Assembly (NCBI RefSeq): GCF_002794355.1
Contig: NZ_PGOI01000003.1
Location: 1-64,000 of the forward strand
Length of the DNA stretch: 64,000 nt
Direction of reading: 5' to 3'
Origin: Pseudorhodobacter sp. MZDSW-24AT
GTDB taxonomy: Bacteria > Pseudomonadota > Alphaproteobacteria > Rhodobacterales > Rhodobacteraceae
In this document: positions 43,155 to 52,832 of the stretch, one piece after another
How the letters are laid out: each line of letters starts with the position of its first letter
Position numbering within the stretch: the stretch's first letter is position 1
Notes under the pieces: model-generated
Seen by the model: only the letters and a program-made list of their open reading frames with translations
Databases searched by the model: none
What the model was told of the DNA's origin: nothing
Position numbers and translations under genes: made by a program

Positions 43155-45208
43155 TGTTGAAAGTGTCCCCAAAGGGATTGGTGTTTGATGCGGGCTCGGC
43201 GCGGCCAGCGGTGCTGGGCGCGGAATATGACGGGGAGGGCGTGAATTTCGCGCTGTTTTCCGAGCATGCCGAGCGGGTGGAGCTGTGCCTGTTCGACGAG
43301 GATGGCGCGACGGAGACGGCGCGGCTGGATCTGCCCGAGATGGAAGGCGGGATCTGGTATGGCTATCTGCCGGGGCTGGCCCCGGGGCAGGCCTATGGCT
43401 ACCGGGTGCACGGGGCCTATGCGCCGGAAGAAGGCCATCGGTTCAACCCCAACAAGCTGCTCTTGGACCCCTATGCGCGGCAGCTGACCGGCGAGATCGA
43501 CTGGGATGACAGCCTGTTTGGCTATGAGATCGGGCAGGGGGATCTGAGTTTCGACACCCGCGATTCCGCCGCCTTCATGCCGAAAGCGCGGGTGGTGGAC
43601 CCGAATTACGACTGGTCGGCGGACCGGGCGATCTTGCGCCCATGGGAAGAGACGGTGATCTATGAGGCGCATGTCAAAGGTTTGACGATGCGCCATGACG
43701 GGGTGGTGCAGGCCGACCGTGGCACCTTTGCGGGGCTGGCCTCGGAGCCGGTGATCCAGCACCTGAAGGCGCTGGGGGTGACGGCGATCGAGTTGCTGCC
43801 GGTGCACGGCTTTGTGCAGGACCGGCATCTGCTGGAGAAGGGCTTGCGCAACTATTGGGGCTATAACACCCTGTCGTTCTTCGCGCCGAACGCGCCCTAT
43901 CTGAAAACCGGGCAGCTTTCGGAGATCAAGGATGCGATCCGCCGGTTCCACGAGGCGGGGATCGAGGTGCTGCTGGATGTGGTGTATAACCACACGGCGG
44001 AAGGCAATGAGATGGGGCCGACGCTGTCGTTCCGGGGGATCGACAATGCGTCGTATTACCTGCTGTCGCCTGACAACGCGCGCCACAGCTTTGACACCAC
44101 CGGTTGCGGCAATACGCTGAACGTGGCGCATCCGATGGTGTTGCGCATGGTTCTCGATTCCTTGCGCTATTGGGTGCAGGTGATGCATGTGGACGGGTTC
44201 CGCTTTGACCTTGCCTCGACCCTTGGGCGCGAAAGCGCAGGGTTCGAGCGGGAAAGCGCGTTTTTCAACGCGGTCCGGCAGGACCCGGTCTTGAGCCATG
44301 TGAAGCTGATCGCCGAGCCTTGGGACATTGGCGAGGGGGGCTATCAGGTGGGCGGATTTCCGTGGCCGTTCCGCGAGTGGAATGACAAGGCACGCGACGA
44401 TCTGCGCGGCTATTGGCGGCGCGATGGCGGGTTGCGGGGGCGGGTGTCGCAGCGCTTGCTGGGATCGCCCACGCAGTTTCACCACTCCAAGCGGCCCGCG
44501 ACCACATCGGTCAACTTTCTGGCGGCGCATGACGGCTTTACGCTGTGGGACTGCGTTTCCTATGACAACAAGCACAATGAGGCCAATGGCGAGGACAGCG
44601 CCGATGGCCATGACAACAATCTCTCGCACAATATGGGGGCCGAAGGGCCGACCGATGACCCGGGCATCCTGCACGGGCGCGAGCGGCGGGTGCGGGCGAT
44701 GCTGGCATCCTTGCTGATGTCGCAAGGCGTGCCGATGATCCTGGCGGGCGACGAGATGGGCCACAGCCAGAACGGCAACAACAACGCCTATTGTCAGGAC
44801 AATGAACTGGCATGGATCGGCTGGCCGGGGCGGCCAGAGTTGATCAAGGCGACCGCGGCGATGATCGCGCTGCGCCAAGAGCTGGGGCTGGCCAGCCGCC
44901 GCTTTGCGGTGGGGGCCGGCCATGGCGATGGTGTGGCCGATGAGGCGCATTGGCTGCACGCCGAGGGGCGCGAGATGGGCGAAGAGGACTGGGGGCAGGA
45001 CGGCCCGCTGGGCCTGCTGTTGCGGCGGCCCGCGCGCGCCGATGTGCTGATCATCCTGAACGCGGGCGATGACTGTGCCTTTGCCTTGCCCGAAGGCGAT
45101 TGGGTGCTGCGGCTGTGCAGTGCGGGCGATGAGGTCACAAAGGATGAGCGGGTGGAGGGTGAGTTCACCGCCCCCGGTCAGGCGGTGCGGGTCTTGGTCG
45201 AGGCCTGA
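43154..45208 (+). CDS. glgX: glycogen debranching enzyme GlgX
   Basis: 684 residues. Isoamylase-type enzyme that removes short branches from phosphorylase-trimmed glycogen. An N-terminal CBM48 domain (VLGAEYDGEGVNFALFSEHAERVELCLFD) precedes a GH13 barrel with the four family motifs: DVVYNH, GFRFDLAST (nucleophile Asp), AEPWDIG (acid Glu) and AAHDGFTLWD. ATG 43154 overlaps the glgC stop. The length is typical of the alphaproteobacterial form. Confidence 0.95.
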   Translation: MLKVSPKGLVFDAGSARPAVLGAEYDGEGVNFALFSEHAERVELCLFDEDGATETARLDLPEMEGGIWYGYLPGLAPGQAYGYRVHGAYAPEEGHRFNPNKLLLDPYARQLTGEIDWDDSLFGYEIGQGDLSFDTRDSAAFMPKARVVDPNYDWSADRAILRPWEETVIYEAHVKGLTMRHDGVVQADRGTFAGLASEPVIQHLKALGVTAIELLPVHGFVQDRHLLEKGLRNYWGYNTLSFFAPNAPYLKTGQLSEIKDAIRRFHEAGIEVLLDVVYNHTAEGNEMGPTLSFRGIDNASYYLLSPDNARHSFDTTGCGNTLNVAHPMVLRMVLDSLRYWVQVMHVDGFRFDLASTLGRESAGFERESAFFNAVRQDPVLSHVKLIAEPWDIGEGGYQVGGFPWPFREWNDKARDDLRGYWRRDGGLRGRVSQRLLGSPTQFHHSKRPATTSVNFLAAHDGFTLWDCVSYDNKHNEANGEDSADGHDNNLSHNMGAEGPTDDPGILHGRERRVRAMLASLLMSQGVPMILAGDEMGHSQNGNNNAYCQDNELAWIGWPGRPELIKATAAMIALRQELGLASRRFAVGAGHGDGVADEAHWLHAEGREMGEEDWGQDGPLGLLLRRPARADVLIILNAGDDCAFALPEGDWVLRLCSAGDEVTKDERVEGEFTAPGQAVRVLVEA

Positions 45209-45247
45209 GCCGGACGAAAAAACTTCACAGCTTTTGACGCGCGGCGC

Positions 45248-45272
45248 GGAACCGATGTCCCCGCCGCGCGTT
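45248..45272 (+). promoter_or_regulatory. EcfG-like stress promoter upstream of the DUF2383 gene
   Basis: GGAAC (45248-45252) and CGTT (45269-45272) are separated by 16 bases, matching the published GGAAC-N16/17-CGTT consensus of the alphaproteobacterial general stress sigma factor EcfG. It lies 94 bases before the ATG. Whether this lineage has EcfG is not known from the window. Confidence 0.55.
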
Positions 45273-45366
45273 GATGATCCAGAAGGCACTGAGGTGCCAC
45301 GGAATAGACACTCAACCCCACGGACAGCCCGACCGAAACCGGCTTTGCCGCGTGAAAGGAGTTCCC

Positions 45367-45852
45367 ATGCTGACGCCCACGACAGCCTCGATGATGCTGA
45401 CCACGCCCGAAGGCGATGCGCCGATGGCGGCCCCGGATGCGGCGGATGCGCTGCTGGCCTTGCAGCGCCGCACGGTGGATGCGCTGACGGGCTATGTGAA
45501 GATGGTGGAAAAGGCCGAGCCGGAGTTCCGCCCGGTCGCCGAGCGCTTTCGCGCGCTGCATGACCGCCACAATGCGGCGCTGACCGCCATGCTGATCCGC
45601 CATGGCGTGGAGCCGGATGCGGATGGCACCTTCATGGGCACGGTGAACAAGGCGGTAGTGTCGCTGCGCGCGCTGTTCGACGAGATCGACGAGGATGTGA
45701 TGGACAGCATCCGCGATGGCGAGAACCACGTGCTGGAAGCGTTCGACGAGGCGATTGGCGCCTCGGGCATGCCGCCCGCCGATGTGACCGAGCTGCGCGA
45801 CATGCGGGACGAATTGACGGTTCTGCTGCAGGACACGCGGCATCTGGACTGA
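45367..45852 (+). CDS. DUF2383 (ferritin-like) domain protein
   Basis: 161 residues from ATG 45367 with AAAGGAG six bases upstream. All-helical, DUF2383-type four-helix bundle: ALLALQRRTVDALTGYVKMVEKAEPEF, RALHDRHNAALTAML, DEIDEDVMDSIRDGENHVLEAFDEAI and DMRDELTVLLQD. The Asp/Glu/His-rich helices resemble ferritin-like proteins, but no metal site can be assigned. Members are often stress-induced; the EcfG-like promoter fits. Function otherwise unknown. Confidence 0.82.
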   Translation: MLTPTTASMMLTTPEGDAPMAAPDAADALLALQRRTVDALTGYVKMVEKAEPEFRPVAERFRALHDRHNAALTAMLIRHGVEPDADGTFMGTVNKAVVSLRALFDEIDEDVMDSIRDGENHVLEAFDEAIGASGMPPADVTELRDMRDELTVLLQDTRHLD

Positions 45853-45937
45853 GAGCGTTTTGGTTTGGAGTAAAAGGTTTTTTAGCGTTTGTTCTCTGCG
45901 TAATCAGTGTTTTGCGTTGGTATTTGCAAGTAAGTGG

Positions 45938-45965
45938 CGCCAGAGGGAAACCTCTGGCGTTTTTT
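45938..45965 (+). terminator. intrinsic terminator after the DUF2383 gene
   Basis: Perfect 9-bp stem CGCCAGAGG/CCTCTGGCG with a GAAA loop, followed by six T. The 85 bases between the stop codon and this hairpin (45853-45937) are unusually AT-rich for this genome and carry no ORF. Confidence 0.9.
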
Positions 45966-46050
45966 CAGTTCACAGCACCGGGGAACCTGCGGACCTGCAG
46001 CACGTTGAGAGAGTGCCCCCTGTGAGGGCGCAAGCGAGGAGCTTTCCCCC

Positions 46051-47652
46051 ATGCTGTCCATTGCCCTGATCGGCACCGGTCCCACCGGACTTTACACCTT
46101 TGCCGCGCTGAGCGGGCAAGCGGCGCGCTATCGCATCACCTTGTATGAAAAAGGCGATACGATCGGCGTGGGCACGCCCTATTCGGAAGAGACGGCGACC
46201 AAGGCGATGCTGGCCAATATCGCCAGTATCGAGATCCCGCCGTTGCAGGGCACCTATTTGGAGTGGCTGGAGGCGCAACCGGCGGCCTTTCTGCATCGGT
46301 TCGGGCTGCGCCATGACGATCTGAACGCGCGGCTCTTTACGCCAAGGTTGATGCTGGGCGCGTGGTTTCACGCGCAGTTCGAGGCGTTGATCGTGGCGGC
46401 GGAAGCCGCAGGGCATGAGGTGGTGGTGCATACCGGGGTGGAAGTCACCGATCTGCGCCTGAGCGACGGCGGGGTGATGGTGGAGGCCGGGGCGGCAGGC
46501 GCGGTGTTTGACCGGGTGGTTCTGGCCTCGGGGCACAGTTTTGCCGAGGATGCGCAGACGGCGCGCTATTTCCCGAATCCGTGGTCGGGGTTGATCCAGA
46601 CCGATGTGCCTGCGGCGCGGGTGGGGGTGCTGGGCACCTCGCTGAGCGCGATCGATGCGGCCATGGCGGTCGCGACACAGCACGGGCGCTTTGTGCGCGA
46701 CGGCGAGGCGCTGGTTTATGAGCGGCGGGAAGACGGGTTGCAGATCACGCTGATGTCGCGCAGCGGGGTGTTGCCCGAGGCGGATTTCTATTGCCCGATC
46801 CCCTATGCTCCGTTGGAGGTGATGACAGAGGCGGCTTTGACCGAGGCGCTGGCGGCTGAGGCGCCGCTGGATGCGGTGTTCGATCTGTTCCGGGCCGAGA
46901 TCACGGCGGCGGACCCAGGTTATGCCGCGCATGTGGGCTTGCCGGAGTTGACCGCCGACAGCTTTGCGGCGGCCTATTTCGCCGACCGTTTGGCGCGCGA
47001 TCCTTTTGGCTGGGCGCGGGAGAATTTGGCCGAGGTGGAGCGCGACCGCGCCGCGCGGCGCACGGTGGGCTGGCGCTATGCGATTTTGCGGATGCATGAA
47101 ACGGTGGAGGCGGTGCTGGCGCAACTGCCCGAGGATGACCGCGCCCGCTTTGACGCAGGCCTGAAGCGGGTGTTCATCGACAATTACGCCGCCGTGCCGC
47201 CGGAATCGATCCGCCGTCTGCTTGCGCTGCGCGATGCGGGGGCGTTGCAGGTGGCGGCCTTGGGCGAGGATTATGATCTGGAGATCGGTGAGACGGGCAC
47301 GGTGATCCGCGCCAAAGGGCGGGAATTGGCGTTCGACGTGTTCATCGACGCGCGCGGCCAGCGGCCGATGCAGGCGCAAGATCTGCCCTTTGCCGCGTTG
47401 CGGGCGGCGCTGGAGGCGGCGGAGCAAGAGGTGCCGGAGGTGGATGAAGGCTATGTGCTGCGCGGGGTCGCGGGCTATGGCGGCCGGGTGGTGCTGGCGG
47501 CGCTGCCCTATCTGATGCATGACCGGCCCTTTGTGCAGGGCATCACCGCCTCGGCCGAGATTGGTGCCGCCGTGGCGGCGGGGCTGGAGCGGGAGGAGGC
47601 CGCGCCCAGACGCCGGTGGCGCTGGGCGCAGATGCTGGATTGGGCGGCGTGA
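46051..47652 (+). CDS. FAD/NAD(P)-binding protein (pfam13454 type)
   Basis: 533 residues. The FAD-binding Rossmann motif IALIGTGPTGLYTFAAL is at the very N-terminus (the GxGxxG, GTGPTG), followed by LYEKGDTIGVGTPYS and a second dinucleotide part VGVLGTSLSAIDAAMAVA at about 190-207. This is the FAD-NAD(P)-binding family related to HI0933/YdhS, whose members are putative flavin monooxygenases. No partner gene is nearby. Substrate unknown. Confidence 0.85.
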   Translation: MLSIALIGTGPTGLYTFAALSGQAARYRITLYEKGDTIGVGTPYSEETATKAMLANIASIEIPPLQGTYLEWLEAQPAAFLHRFGLRHDDLNARLFTPRLMLGAWFHAQFEALIVAAEAAGHEVVVHTGVEVTDLRLSDGGVMVEAGAAGAVFDRVVLASGHSFAEDAQTARYFPNPWSGLIQTDVPAARVGVLGTSLSAIDAAMAVATQHGRFVRDGEALVYERREDGLQITLMSRSGVLPEADFYCPIPYAPLEVMTEAALTEALAAEAPLDAVFDLFRAEITAADPGYAAHVGLPELTADSFAAAYFADRLARDPFGWARENLAEVERDRAARRTVGWRYAILRMHETVEAVLAQLPEDDRARFDAGLKRVFIDNYAAVPPESIRRLLALRDAGALQVAALGEDYDLEIGETGTVIRAKGRELAFDVFIDARGQRPMQAQDLPFAALRAALEAAEQEVPEVDEGYVLRGVAGYGGRVVLAALPYLMHDRPFVQGITASAEIGAAVAAGLEREEAAPRRRWRWAQMLDWAA

Positions 47653-47664
47653 CGCGCCTGAGCC

Positions 47665-48306
47665 TTAGCCGCGCAGGGCGCGGGCTTCGGCGGCGAGCGT
47701 GGTGATGGCGTCCCAGTTGCCAGCGGCCATCGCCTCTTTGGGGGCCACCCAGGAGCCGCCGACGCAGAGGATGTTTTTCAGCGCGAGGTAATCGGGCGCG
47801 TTCTTCAGGCTGATGCCCCCGGTGGGGCAGAAGCGCACCTGCGGGATCGGCGAGCCGATGGATTTGAGGAACGCGGCGCCGCCCGATTGCTCGGCCGGGA
47901 AGAATTTCTGCACCGTGTAGCCTTTTTCCAGAAGCCGCATCACTTCGGAAGCGGTGACGGCGCCGGGGAGAAGCGGGAGTTCGAATTCGGCGCAGGCGTC
48001 AAGGAGCGCGTCGGTGGAGCCCGGCGAGACGCCGAAGGTGGCGCCGGCCTCTTTGGCGGCTTTCACATCGGCGCGGGTCAGGAGCGTGCCTGCCCCCACC
48101 ACACCGCCCGGCACCTCGGCCATGGCGCGGATCGCATCGAGCGCGCAAGGGGTGCGCAAGGTGACTTCGAGCGCGGGCAGGCCCCCCTTGACCAGCGCCT
48201 CGGCCAAAGGCTTTGCATGGGCCAGATCGTCGATCACCAGAACGGGGACGACGGGGGCAAGCTGGCACACGGCAAGCGCGCGGGCGGATTGTTCGGTGGG
48301 GGTCAT
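47665..48306 (-). CDS. eda: KDPG aldolase (2-keto-3-deoxy-6-phosphogluconate aldolase)
   Basis: 213 residues from ATG 48306 (AAAGGACC upstream). Second Entner-Doudoroff enzyme; cleaves KDPG to pyruvate and glyceraldehyde-3-phosphate. Motifs: LPALEVTLRTPCALDAI with the catalytic Glu, GAGTLLTRAD, and the Schiff-base lysine region VQKFFPAEQSGG. A phosphate loop CPTGGISLKNAPDYL is also present. 91 bases after edd, on the same strand. Confidence 0.95.
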   Translation of the reverse strand: MTPTEQSARALAVCQLAPVVPVLVIDDLAHAKPLAEALVKGGLPALEVTLRTPCALDAIRAMAEVPGGVVGAGTLLTRADVKAAKEAGATFGVSPGSTDALLDACAEFELPLLPGAVTASEVMRLLEKGYTVQKFFPAEQSGGAAFLKSIGSPIPQVRFCPTGGISLKNAPDYLALKNILCVGGSWVAPKEAMAAGNWDAITTLAAEARALRG

Positions 48307-48347
48307 GGGCGTGGTCCTTTGACGGCGGGGAGACGGAAGCGGCGGGA

Positions 48348-48380
48348 GCCTCCGGCGGGGATATTTAAGAACAGATGAAC
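48348..48380. repeat. degenerate extragenic repeat between eda and edd
   Basis: Contains AGCCTCCGGCGGGG followed by ATATTTAAGAACAGATGAA, a diverged form of the GCCTCCGGCGGGG-GAGTATTT-GATGCA element seen at 52840-52870. Confidence 0.5.
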
Positions 48381-48397
48381 GGGCAAGGGGGGCGGGG

Positions 48398-50203
48398 TCA
48401 GACGACCACGCCCGCCCCGGTGTCGGCGGTGCCGACGGTCTGGCGGAAGACGTTGAAGAGTTCGCGCCCGATGCCGTGGCTGTTGGCTGAGAGATCGGCG
48501 GTGACGGGGGCGCGGCTGTCGAAATCCGGCGCCAGCACGGTGAGGGTGCCTGCGACCGCATCGAGCCGCAGGAGATCGCCATCGCGCAGGCGGGCGAGGG
48601 GGCCGCCGAGTGCTGCCTCGGGCGAGACATGGATGGCGGCGGGGACCTTGCCAGAGGCGCCCGACATGCGGCCATCGGTGACCAGCGCCACCTTGAGGCC
48701 GCGGTCTTGCAGCACCATCAGCGTTGGCGTGAGCGAGTGCAGTTCCGGCATCCCGTTGGCGCTGGGGCCTTGGAAGCGGACGACGACGATGGTGTCGGAG
48801 GTGAACTCGCCTGCCTTGAAGGCGGCCTTCACGGCCTCTTGCGTGTGGAAGATGCGCACTGGAGCCTCGACGATATGGCGTTCGGGGGCCACGGCGGAGA
48901 CCTTGATGACACCGCGTCCGAGATTGCCGGTGAGTTGCTTGAGCCCGCCGGTGGCGGCGAAAGGATCGGCGGCGGGGCGCAGGATCTTGTCATTGAGCGT
49001 GGCGCGCGGGCCATCCTGCCAGCCGAGGCGGCCGTCTTTCAGCGTGGGTTCCTGACGATAGGCCTCGAGCCCGTCGCCTGCGACGGTTTTGGCATCGGGG
49101 TGCAGGAGGCCTGCGTCAAGGAGCTGGTTGATGAGGAATTGCAGGCCGCCGGCGGCGTGGAAATGGTTCACATCCGCCAGACCATTGGGATAGACCTTGG
49201 CCATCAGCGGCACGATGTCCGACAGATCGGCGAAATCCTGCAAGTCAAGGATGACGCCCGAGGCGCGCGCCATGGCGGGCAGGTGCAGCACGAGATTGGT
49301 GGAGCCGCCCGTGGCCATCAGGCCGACAAGGCCGTTCACATAGGCGCGTTCATCGAGGATTTCGCCGGCAGGGCGGAAGTCATTGCCAAGGGCAGTAATT
49401 TCGGCCGCGCGCTGCACGGCGGCGGTGGTGAGCGCGTCGCGCAGCGGCGTGCCGGGATTGATGAAGCTGGCGCCCGGCAGGTGCAGGCCCATGAATTCCA
49501 TCAGCATCTGGTTGGTGTTGGCGGTGCCGTAGAAGGTGCAGGTGCCCGCGCCGTGATAGCTGGCCATTTCCGCCGCCATCAGCTCTTCGCGCGTGGCCTT
49601 GCCTTCGGCATAGGCGTTGCGCACGGCGGATTTCTGATCATTCGGGATGCCGGATGTCATCGGGCCTGCGGGCACGAAGACCGCCGGGATATGGCCGAAG
49701 GTGGCGGCGGCGATGATGAGGCCGGGCACGATCTTGTCGCAGACGCCGAGGTAGAGGGCGGAGTCAAAGCAGTTGTGCGACAGTGCCACCCCTGCGGCCA
49801 GCGCGATGACATCGCGCGAGAAGAGCGACAGTTCCATCCCCGGCTGGCCTTGGGTCACGCCATCGCACATGGCGGGCACGCCGCCCGCCACCTGCGCGGT
49901 GGCCCCGGCGGCGCGGGCGGCGGCGCGGATCAGATCGGGGTAACGCTCGAACGGCTGATGGGCCGAGAGCATGTCATTATAGGCGGTGACCACACCGATA
50001 TTGGGCGCGCGGCTGGTGGCGAGGGTGGTCTTGTCCGCCTCCATCGCGGCATAGGCATGGGCCTGATTGCCGCAGGTGAGGTGGCTTCGCGCCGGGCCAT
50101 TGGCCACGGCGGCGGCCATGCGCGAGAGGTATTCGGCGCGCGGGGCATGGCTGCGTTCGCGGATGCGGTCGGTGACGCGGGCGAGGGCGGGGTGCAGGGT
50201 CAT
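48398..50203 (-). CDS. edd: phosphogluconate dehydratase
   Basis: 601 residues from ATG 50203. First Entner-Doudoroff enzyme; dehydrates 6-phosphogluconate to KDPG. IlvD/Edd family with the [4Fe-4S] cysteine motifs [20 protein letters not shown] and [16 protein letters not shown], plus [19 protein letters not shown] at the end. Length matches E. coli Edd. The upstream promoter region carries the palindrome at 50257-50270. zwf and pgl are not in the window. Confidence 0.96.
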   Translation of the reverse strand: MTLHPALARVTDRIRERSHAPRAEYLSRMAAAVANGPARSHLTCGNQAHAYAAMEADKTTLATSRAPNIGVVTAYNDMLSAHQPFERYPDLIRAAARAAGATAQVAGGVPAMCDGVTQGQPGMELSLFSRDVIALAAGVALSHNCFDSALYLGVCDKIVPGLIIAAATFGHIPAVFVPAGPMTSGIPNDQKSAVRNAYAEGKATREELMAAEMASYHGAGTCTFYGTANTNQMLMEFMGLHLPGASFINPGTPLRDALTTAAVQRAAEITALGNDFRPAGEILDERAYVNGLVGLMATGGSTNLVLHLPAMARASGVILDLQDFADLSDIVPLMAKVYPNGLADVNHFHAAGGLQFLINQLLDAGLLHPDAKTVAGDGLEAYRQEPTLKDGRLGWQDGPRATLNDKILRPAADPFAATGGLKQLTGNLGRGVIKVSAVAPERHIVEAPVRIFHTQEAVKAAFKAGEFTSDTIVVVRFQGPSANGMPELHSLTPTLMVLQDRGLKVALVTDGRMSGASGKVPAAIHVSPEAALGGPLARLRDGDLLRLDAVAGTLTVLAPDFDSRAPVTADLSANSHGIGRELFNVFRQTVGTADTGAGVVV

Positions 50204-50256
50204 GGCGGGCCTTTGTGCGGTTGGCGGGCTGGGCGTGGGGGCAGTGTAGCAGATGC

Positions 50257-50270
50257 TGTTAGCGCTAACA
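50257..50270. promoter_or_regulatory. LacI-type operator upstream of edd
   Basis: The perfect palindrome TGTTAGCGCTAACA with a central CG pair lies 54 bases before the edd start. This is the form bound by LacI/GalR-family repressors. No LacI-type gene is in the window, so the repressor is elsewhere. Confidence 0.7.
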
Positions 50271-50392
50271 ACCCTTTGCGGCATGTTCGGGGGGAAGTGT
50301 GCCCGGCTTTGGCGGCAGGCGCCAGTCTGCGGTGGGGGGGCGCATGCGAGAGGGGCATTCCAGCGGCGGCGCGAATGCGCTATGGCGGAGGG

Positions 50393-51655
50393 ATGATGAC
50401 CTTTCCCGATGCGCCTCGTGCCCCCGAATCCGATCTTGACCCTGCTGCTGTGGGCGGCGCTGCGGCGCGTGGCCTGCCGGTGGTGCGGCTGAAACCCAAG
50501 GCCGAGGCGCGGGCGATCCGCCATGGCTTTCCTTGGGTCTATGCCGATGAGCTGGTGACGGACCGGCGCACGCAAGGGCTGACACCCGGGGCGCTGGCGG
50601 TGCTGGAGGATGGCGAGCGGCGGCCCTTGGGGCTGGTGACGGTGAACCCGAAGTCGAAGATCATCTGCCGGATGCTGGACCGCGATCCGGCGGCGGTGAT
50701 CGATGAGGCGTGGTTCGCAGGCCGGCTCGCGCGGGCGCAGGACATGCGGGCGCGGCTGTTCGACGCGCCGTTCTACCGGTTGGTGCATGCCGAGGCGGAT
50801 GGGCTGCCCGGTGTGGTGATCGATCGATTCGGCGATGTGGCGGTGGTGCAGCCCAATGCGGCTTGGGCCGAGGCGCATCTGGAGGCGCTGGTGGCGGCGC
50901 TGATCGCGGTCACGGGCGTTGCGGCGGTGGTCAAGAATGGCTCGGGCCGGTCGCGCGGGCTGGAAGGGCTGGCCGAAGAGGTGGCGGTGGTCGCGGGCGC
51001 GGTGACGGGGCCGGTGACGGTGCCGATGAATGGCGCGCTTTACCGGGCCGATCTTCTGGGCGGGCAAAAGACGGGGCTCTTTTATGACCAGCGGCCGAAC
51101 CACGCCTTTGCGGCGCGGCTGGCGCAGGGGGCCCGGGTGCTGGATGTGTTCTCGCATGTGGGCGGGTTCGGGCTGGCCTGTCTGGCGGGCGGGGCCGAAA
51201 GCGCCTTGGCCGTGGATGGCTCGGCGGCGGCTTTGGCGTTGGCGGGCGAGGGCGCGGCGGCGATGGGGGTAGAAGCGCGCTTTGCCACGCGGCAAGGCGA
51301 TGCCTTTGCAGTGCTGGAAGCGCTGGGCAGCGAAGGCGCGCGGTTTGAGGTGGTGATCTGCGATCCCCCCGCCTTTGCGCCCGCGAAACCGGCGCTGGAG
51401 GCGGGGTTGCGCGCTTATGAGCGGGTGGCACGGCTGGCGGCGCCCTTGGTGGCGCCGGGCGGTTATCTGGTGCTGTGTTCCTGCTCGCATGCGGCAGATC
51501 TGGCGGCGTTCCGCAATGCGAGCGCGCGCGGCATCGGGCGCGGCGGGCGGCGGGGCCAGTTGATTCACACCGGATTTGCCGGGCCGGATCACCCGATGCT
51601 GCCGCAACTGGCGGAATCGGGCTATCTGAAGGCCTTGACCTTCCGGCTGGACTGA
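50393..51655 (+). CDS. SAM-dependent RNA methyltransferase (RlmI-like)
   Basis: 420 residues from ATG 50393; ATG 50375 and 50396 are alternatives. An N-terminal PUA-like part ([25 protein letters not shown]) precedes a class I methyltransferase: [20 protein letters not shown] (SAM site, about 245-264), the catalytic-type segment [13 protein letters not shown] and [13 protein letters not shown] with a cysteine pair. The layout equals the RlmI/RlmK family that makes m5C in 23S rRNA. It corresponds, as I recall, to the RSP_2647 family. The target base is not known. The long upstream frame is antisense to edd and rejected. Confidence 0.9.
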   Translation: MMTFPDAPRAPESDLDPAAVGGAAARGLPVVRLKPKAEARAIRHGFPWVYADELVTDRRTQGLTPGALAVLEDGERRPLGLVTVNPKSKIICRMLDRDPAAVIDEAWFAGRLARAQDMRARLFDAPFYRLVHAEADGLPGVVIDRFGDVAVVQPNAAWAEAHLEALVAALIAVTGVAAVVKNGSGRSRGLEGLAEEVAVVAGAVTGPVTVPMNGALYRADLLGGQKTGLFYDQRPNHAFAARLAQGARVLDVFSHVGGFGLACLAGGAESALAVDGSAAALALAGEGAAAMGVEARFATRQGDAFAVLEALGSEGARFEVVICDPPAFAPAKPALEAGLRAYERVARLAAPLVAPGGYLVLCSCSHAADLAAFRNASARGIGRGGRRGQLIHTGFAGPDHPMLPQLAESGYLKALTFRLD

Positions 51656-51700
51656 GGCGGTGGGCGCGTCGCATTGGTGCAGGCGCGCGGAGGGCTTGCG

Positions 51701-52252
51701 ATGAGGCTGGTGCTGGACGCTTGCGTGCTTTACCCCACGGTGCTGCGCGAGATCCTGATGGGCTGCGCGGCGGCGGGGCTTTACACGCCTGTGGTGTCGG
51801 AGCGGATCTTACGGGAATGGGTGCGGGCGACGGCCAAGCTGGGGCCGGTTCAGCAGGCGTTGGCGGAAGGCGAGGCCGCGCAGCTGCGCGCGCAGTTTCC
51901 GCAGGCGATGGTGCGCGAACAGCCGGGGATCGAGGCACGGCTTTTGCTTCCCGACCCGAATGACGTGCATGTGCTGGCGGTGGCCATTGGCGGCCATGCC
52001 GATGGCATCGTCACCTTCAACGCTGCCGATTTTCCGCGCCATGTGCTGGCCGAAGAGGGGATCGTGCGGCGGGACCCGGACGGCTTCCTCTGGGAGCTGT
52101 GGTCTGCGGAGCCGGAGGCGGTGGCCGGGGTGATTGCAAGGGTGCAGGCAAAGGCGTCACAGCTGGCCGGGCAGAGCTTCACCCGCAAGGGGCTGTTGAA
52201 ACGGGTCCGGCTGAACCGGCTAGCGCGGGCGATGGAGGCCAGCGCCGGATAA
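51701..52252 (+). CDS. PIN-domain protein
   Basis: 183 residues from ATG 51701, with GGAGGG nearby. The PIN nuclease fold is evident: [19 protein letters not shown] (first Asp), [23 protein letters not shown] (Asp/Asn metal site) and a C-terminal helical tail. No antitoxin gene is next to it, and it follows the RNA methyltransferase by 45 bases, a pairing I recall as RSP_2647/RSP_2648 in Rhodobacter. It is therefore more likely an RNA-processing nuclease than a toxin; this is an inference. Confidence 0.85.
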   Translation: MRLVLDACVLYPTVLREILMGCAAAGLYTPVVSERILREWVRATAKLGPVQQALAEGEAAQLRAQFPQAMVREQPGIEARLLLPDPNDVHVLAVAIGGHADGIVTFNAADFPRHVLAEEGIVRRDPDGFLWELWSAEPEAVAGVIARVQAKASQLAGQSFTRKGLLKRVRLNRLARAMEASAG

Positions 52253-52348
52253 GGGGCGCAGGAGCACGGGGCGCGGGCCAGAAAAAGGGCCGGGTGCCCA
52301 TGGCCCCGGCCCGTCTTCAGAAAATCACGTGTCAGAAAATCGCGCCGC

Positions 52349-52732
52349 TCAATTGGTCGGGTTGGCCGGGACGACGGGCGATTCCGGCGGCAGCGGGTCG
52401 ACGGCAGGCACGTCAGCCGGGGTGAGCGGGTCCACCGTCTGGTTCGGCACACCGGGGGTGGGTTGCGTGCTTTGCTGGACGGGGGGCGTGGTGTCTGGCG
52501 CCGGGGCGGCGGGGGCGGTGCCTGCGGTGCCCTCGGACGATTCAGGGACGGTTTCGCCCGTGCGGCCATCGATCTGCCCAGCCGCGCTGGACGGCGGATC
52601 ACTCTCGGCGGCCTCATACCCCAGCCACCAGACAAACCCGATACCGACCGCGATCACCACCGCGATCATGCCGACAAGCGGTCCCCGGTGGCGGCGTTGC
52701 TGCTTTTCGATATTGGTCTGGGGGGCGGACAT
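52349..52732 (-). CDS. single-span membrane protein with Pro-rich periplasmic tail
   Basis: 127 residues from ATG 52732 with AGGAGG six bases upstream. A short basic cytoplasmic part (EKQQRRHRG), one span (MIAVVIAVGIGFVWWLGY, about 23-40) and a Pro/Thr/Ala-rich periplasmic tail (PTPGVPNQTVDPLTPADVP) of low complexity. No recognised domain. Conserved position next to the PIN gene is likely but not shown here. Confidence 0.75.
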   Translation of the reverse strand: MSAPQTNIEKQQRRHRGPLVGMIAVVIAVGIGFVWWLGYEAAESDPPSSAAGQIDGRTGETVPESSEGTAGTAPAAPAPDTTPPVQQSTQPTPGVPNQTVDPLTPADVPAVDPLPPESPVVPANPTN

Positions 52733-52832
52733 GAAGCCTCCTGCATGCTGTTGACTGTGGTTCACAGGGCTAACGCATGAGGTGCGGAGCGGTTCCCACA
52801 CAGCGCCAAGCGATGCGCCGGGGGAAGAGGGC

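Noticed and set aside
48629-50392. Long N-terminal extension of the RNA methyltransferase frame
   Set aside because: Runs antisense through edd, which has full family motifs. The methyltransferase begins near 50393 with a ribosome-site-like GGAGGG.
51701-52252. Toxin of a toxin-antitoxin pair
   Set aside because: The PIN gene has no small antitoxin gene before or after it; the neighbours are an RNA methyltransferase and a membrane protein.
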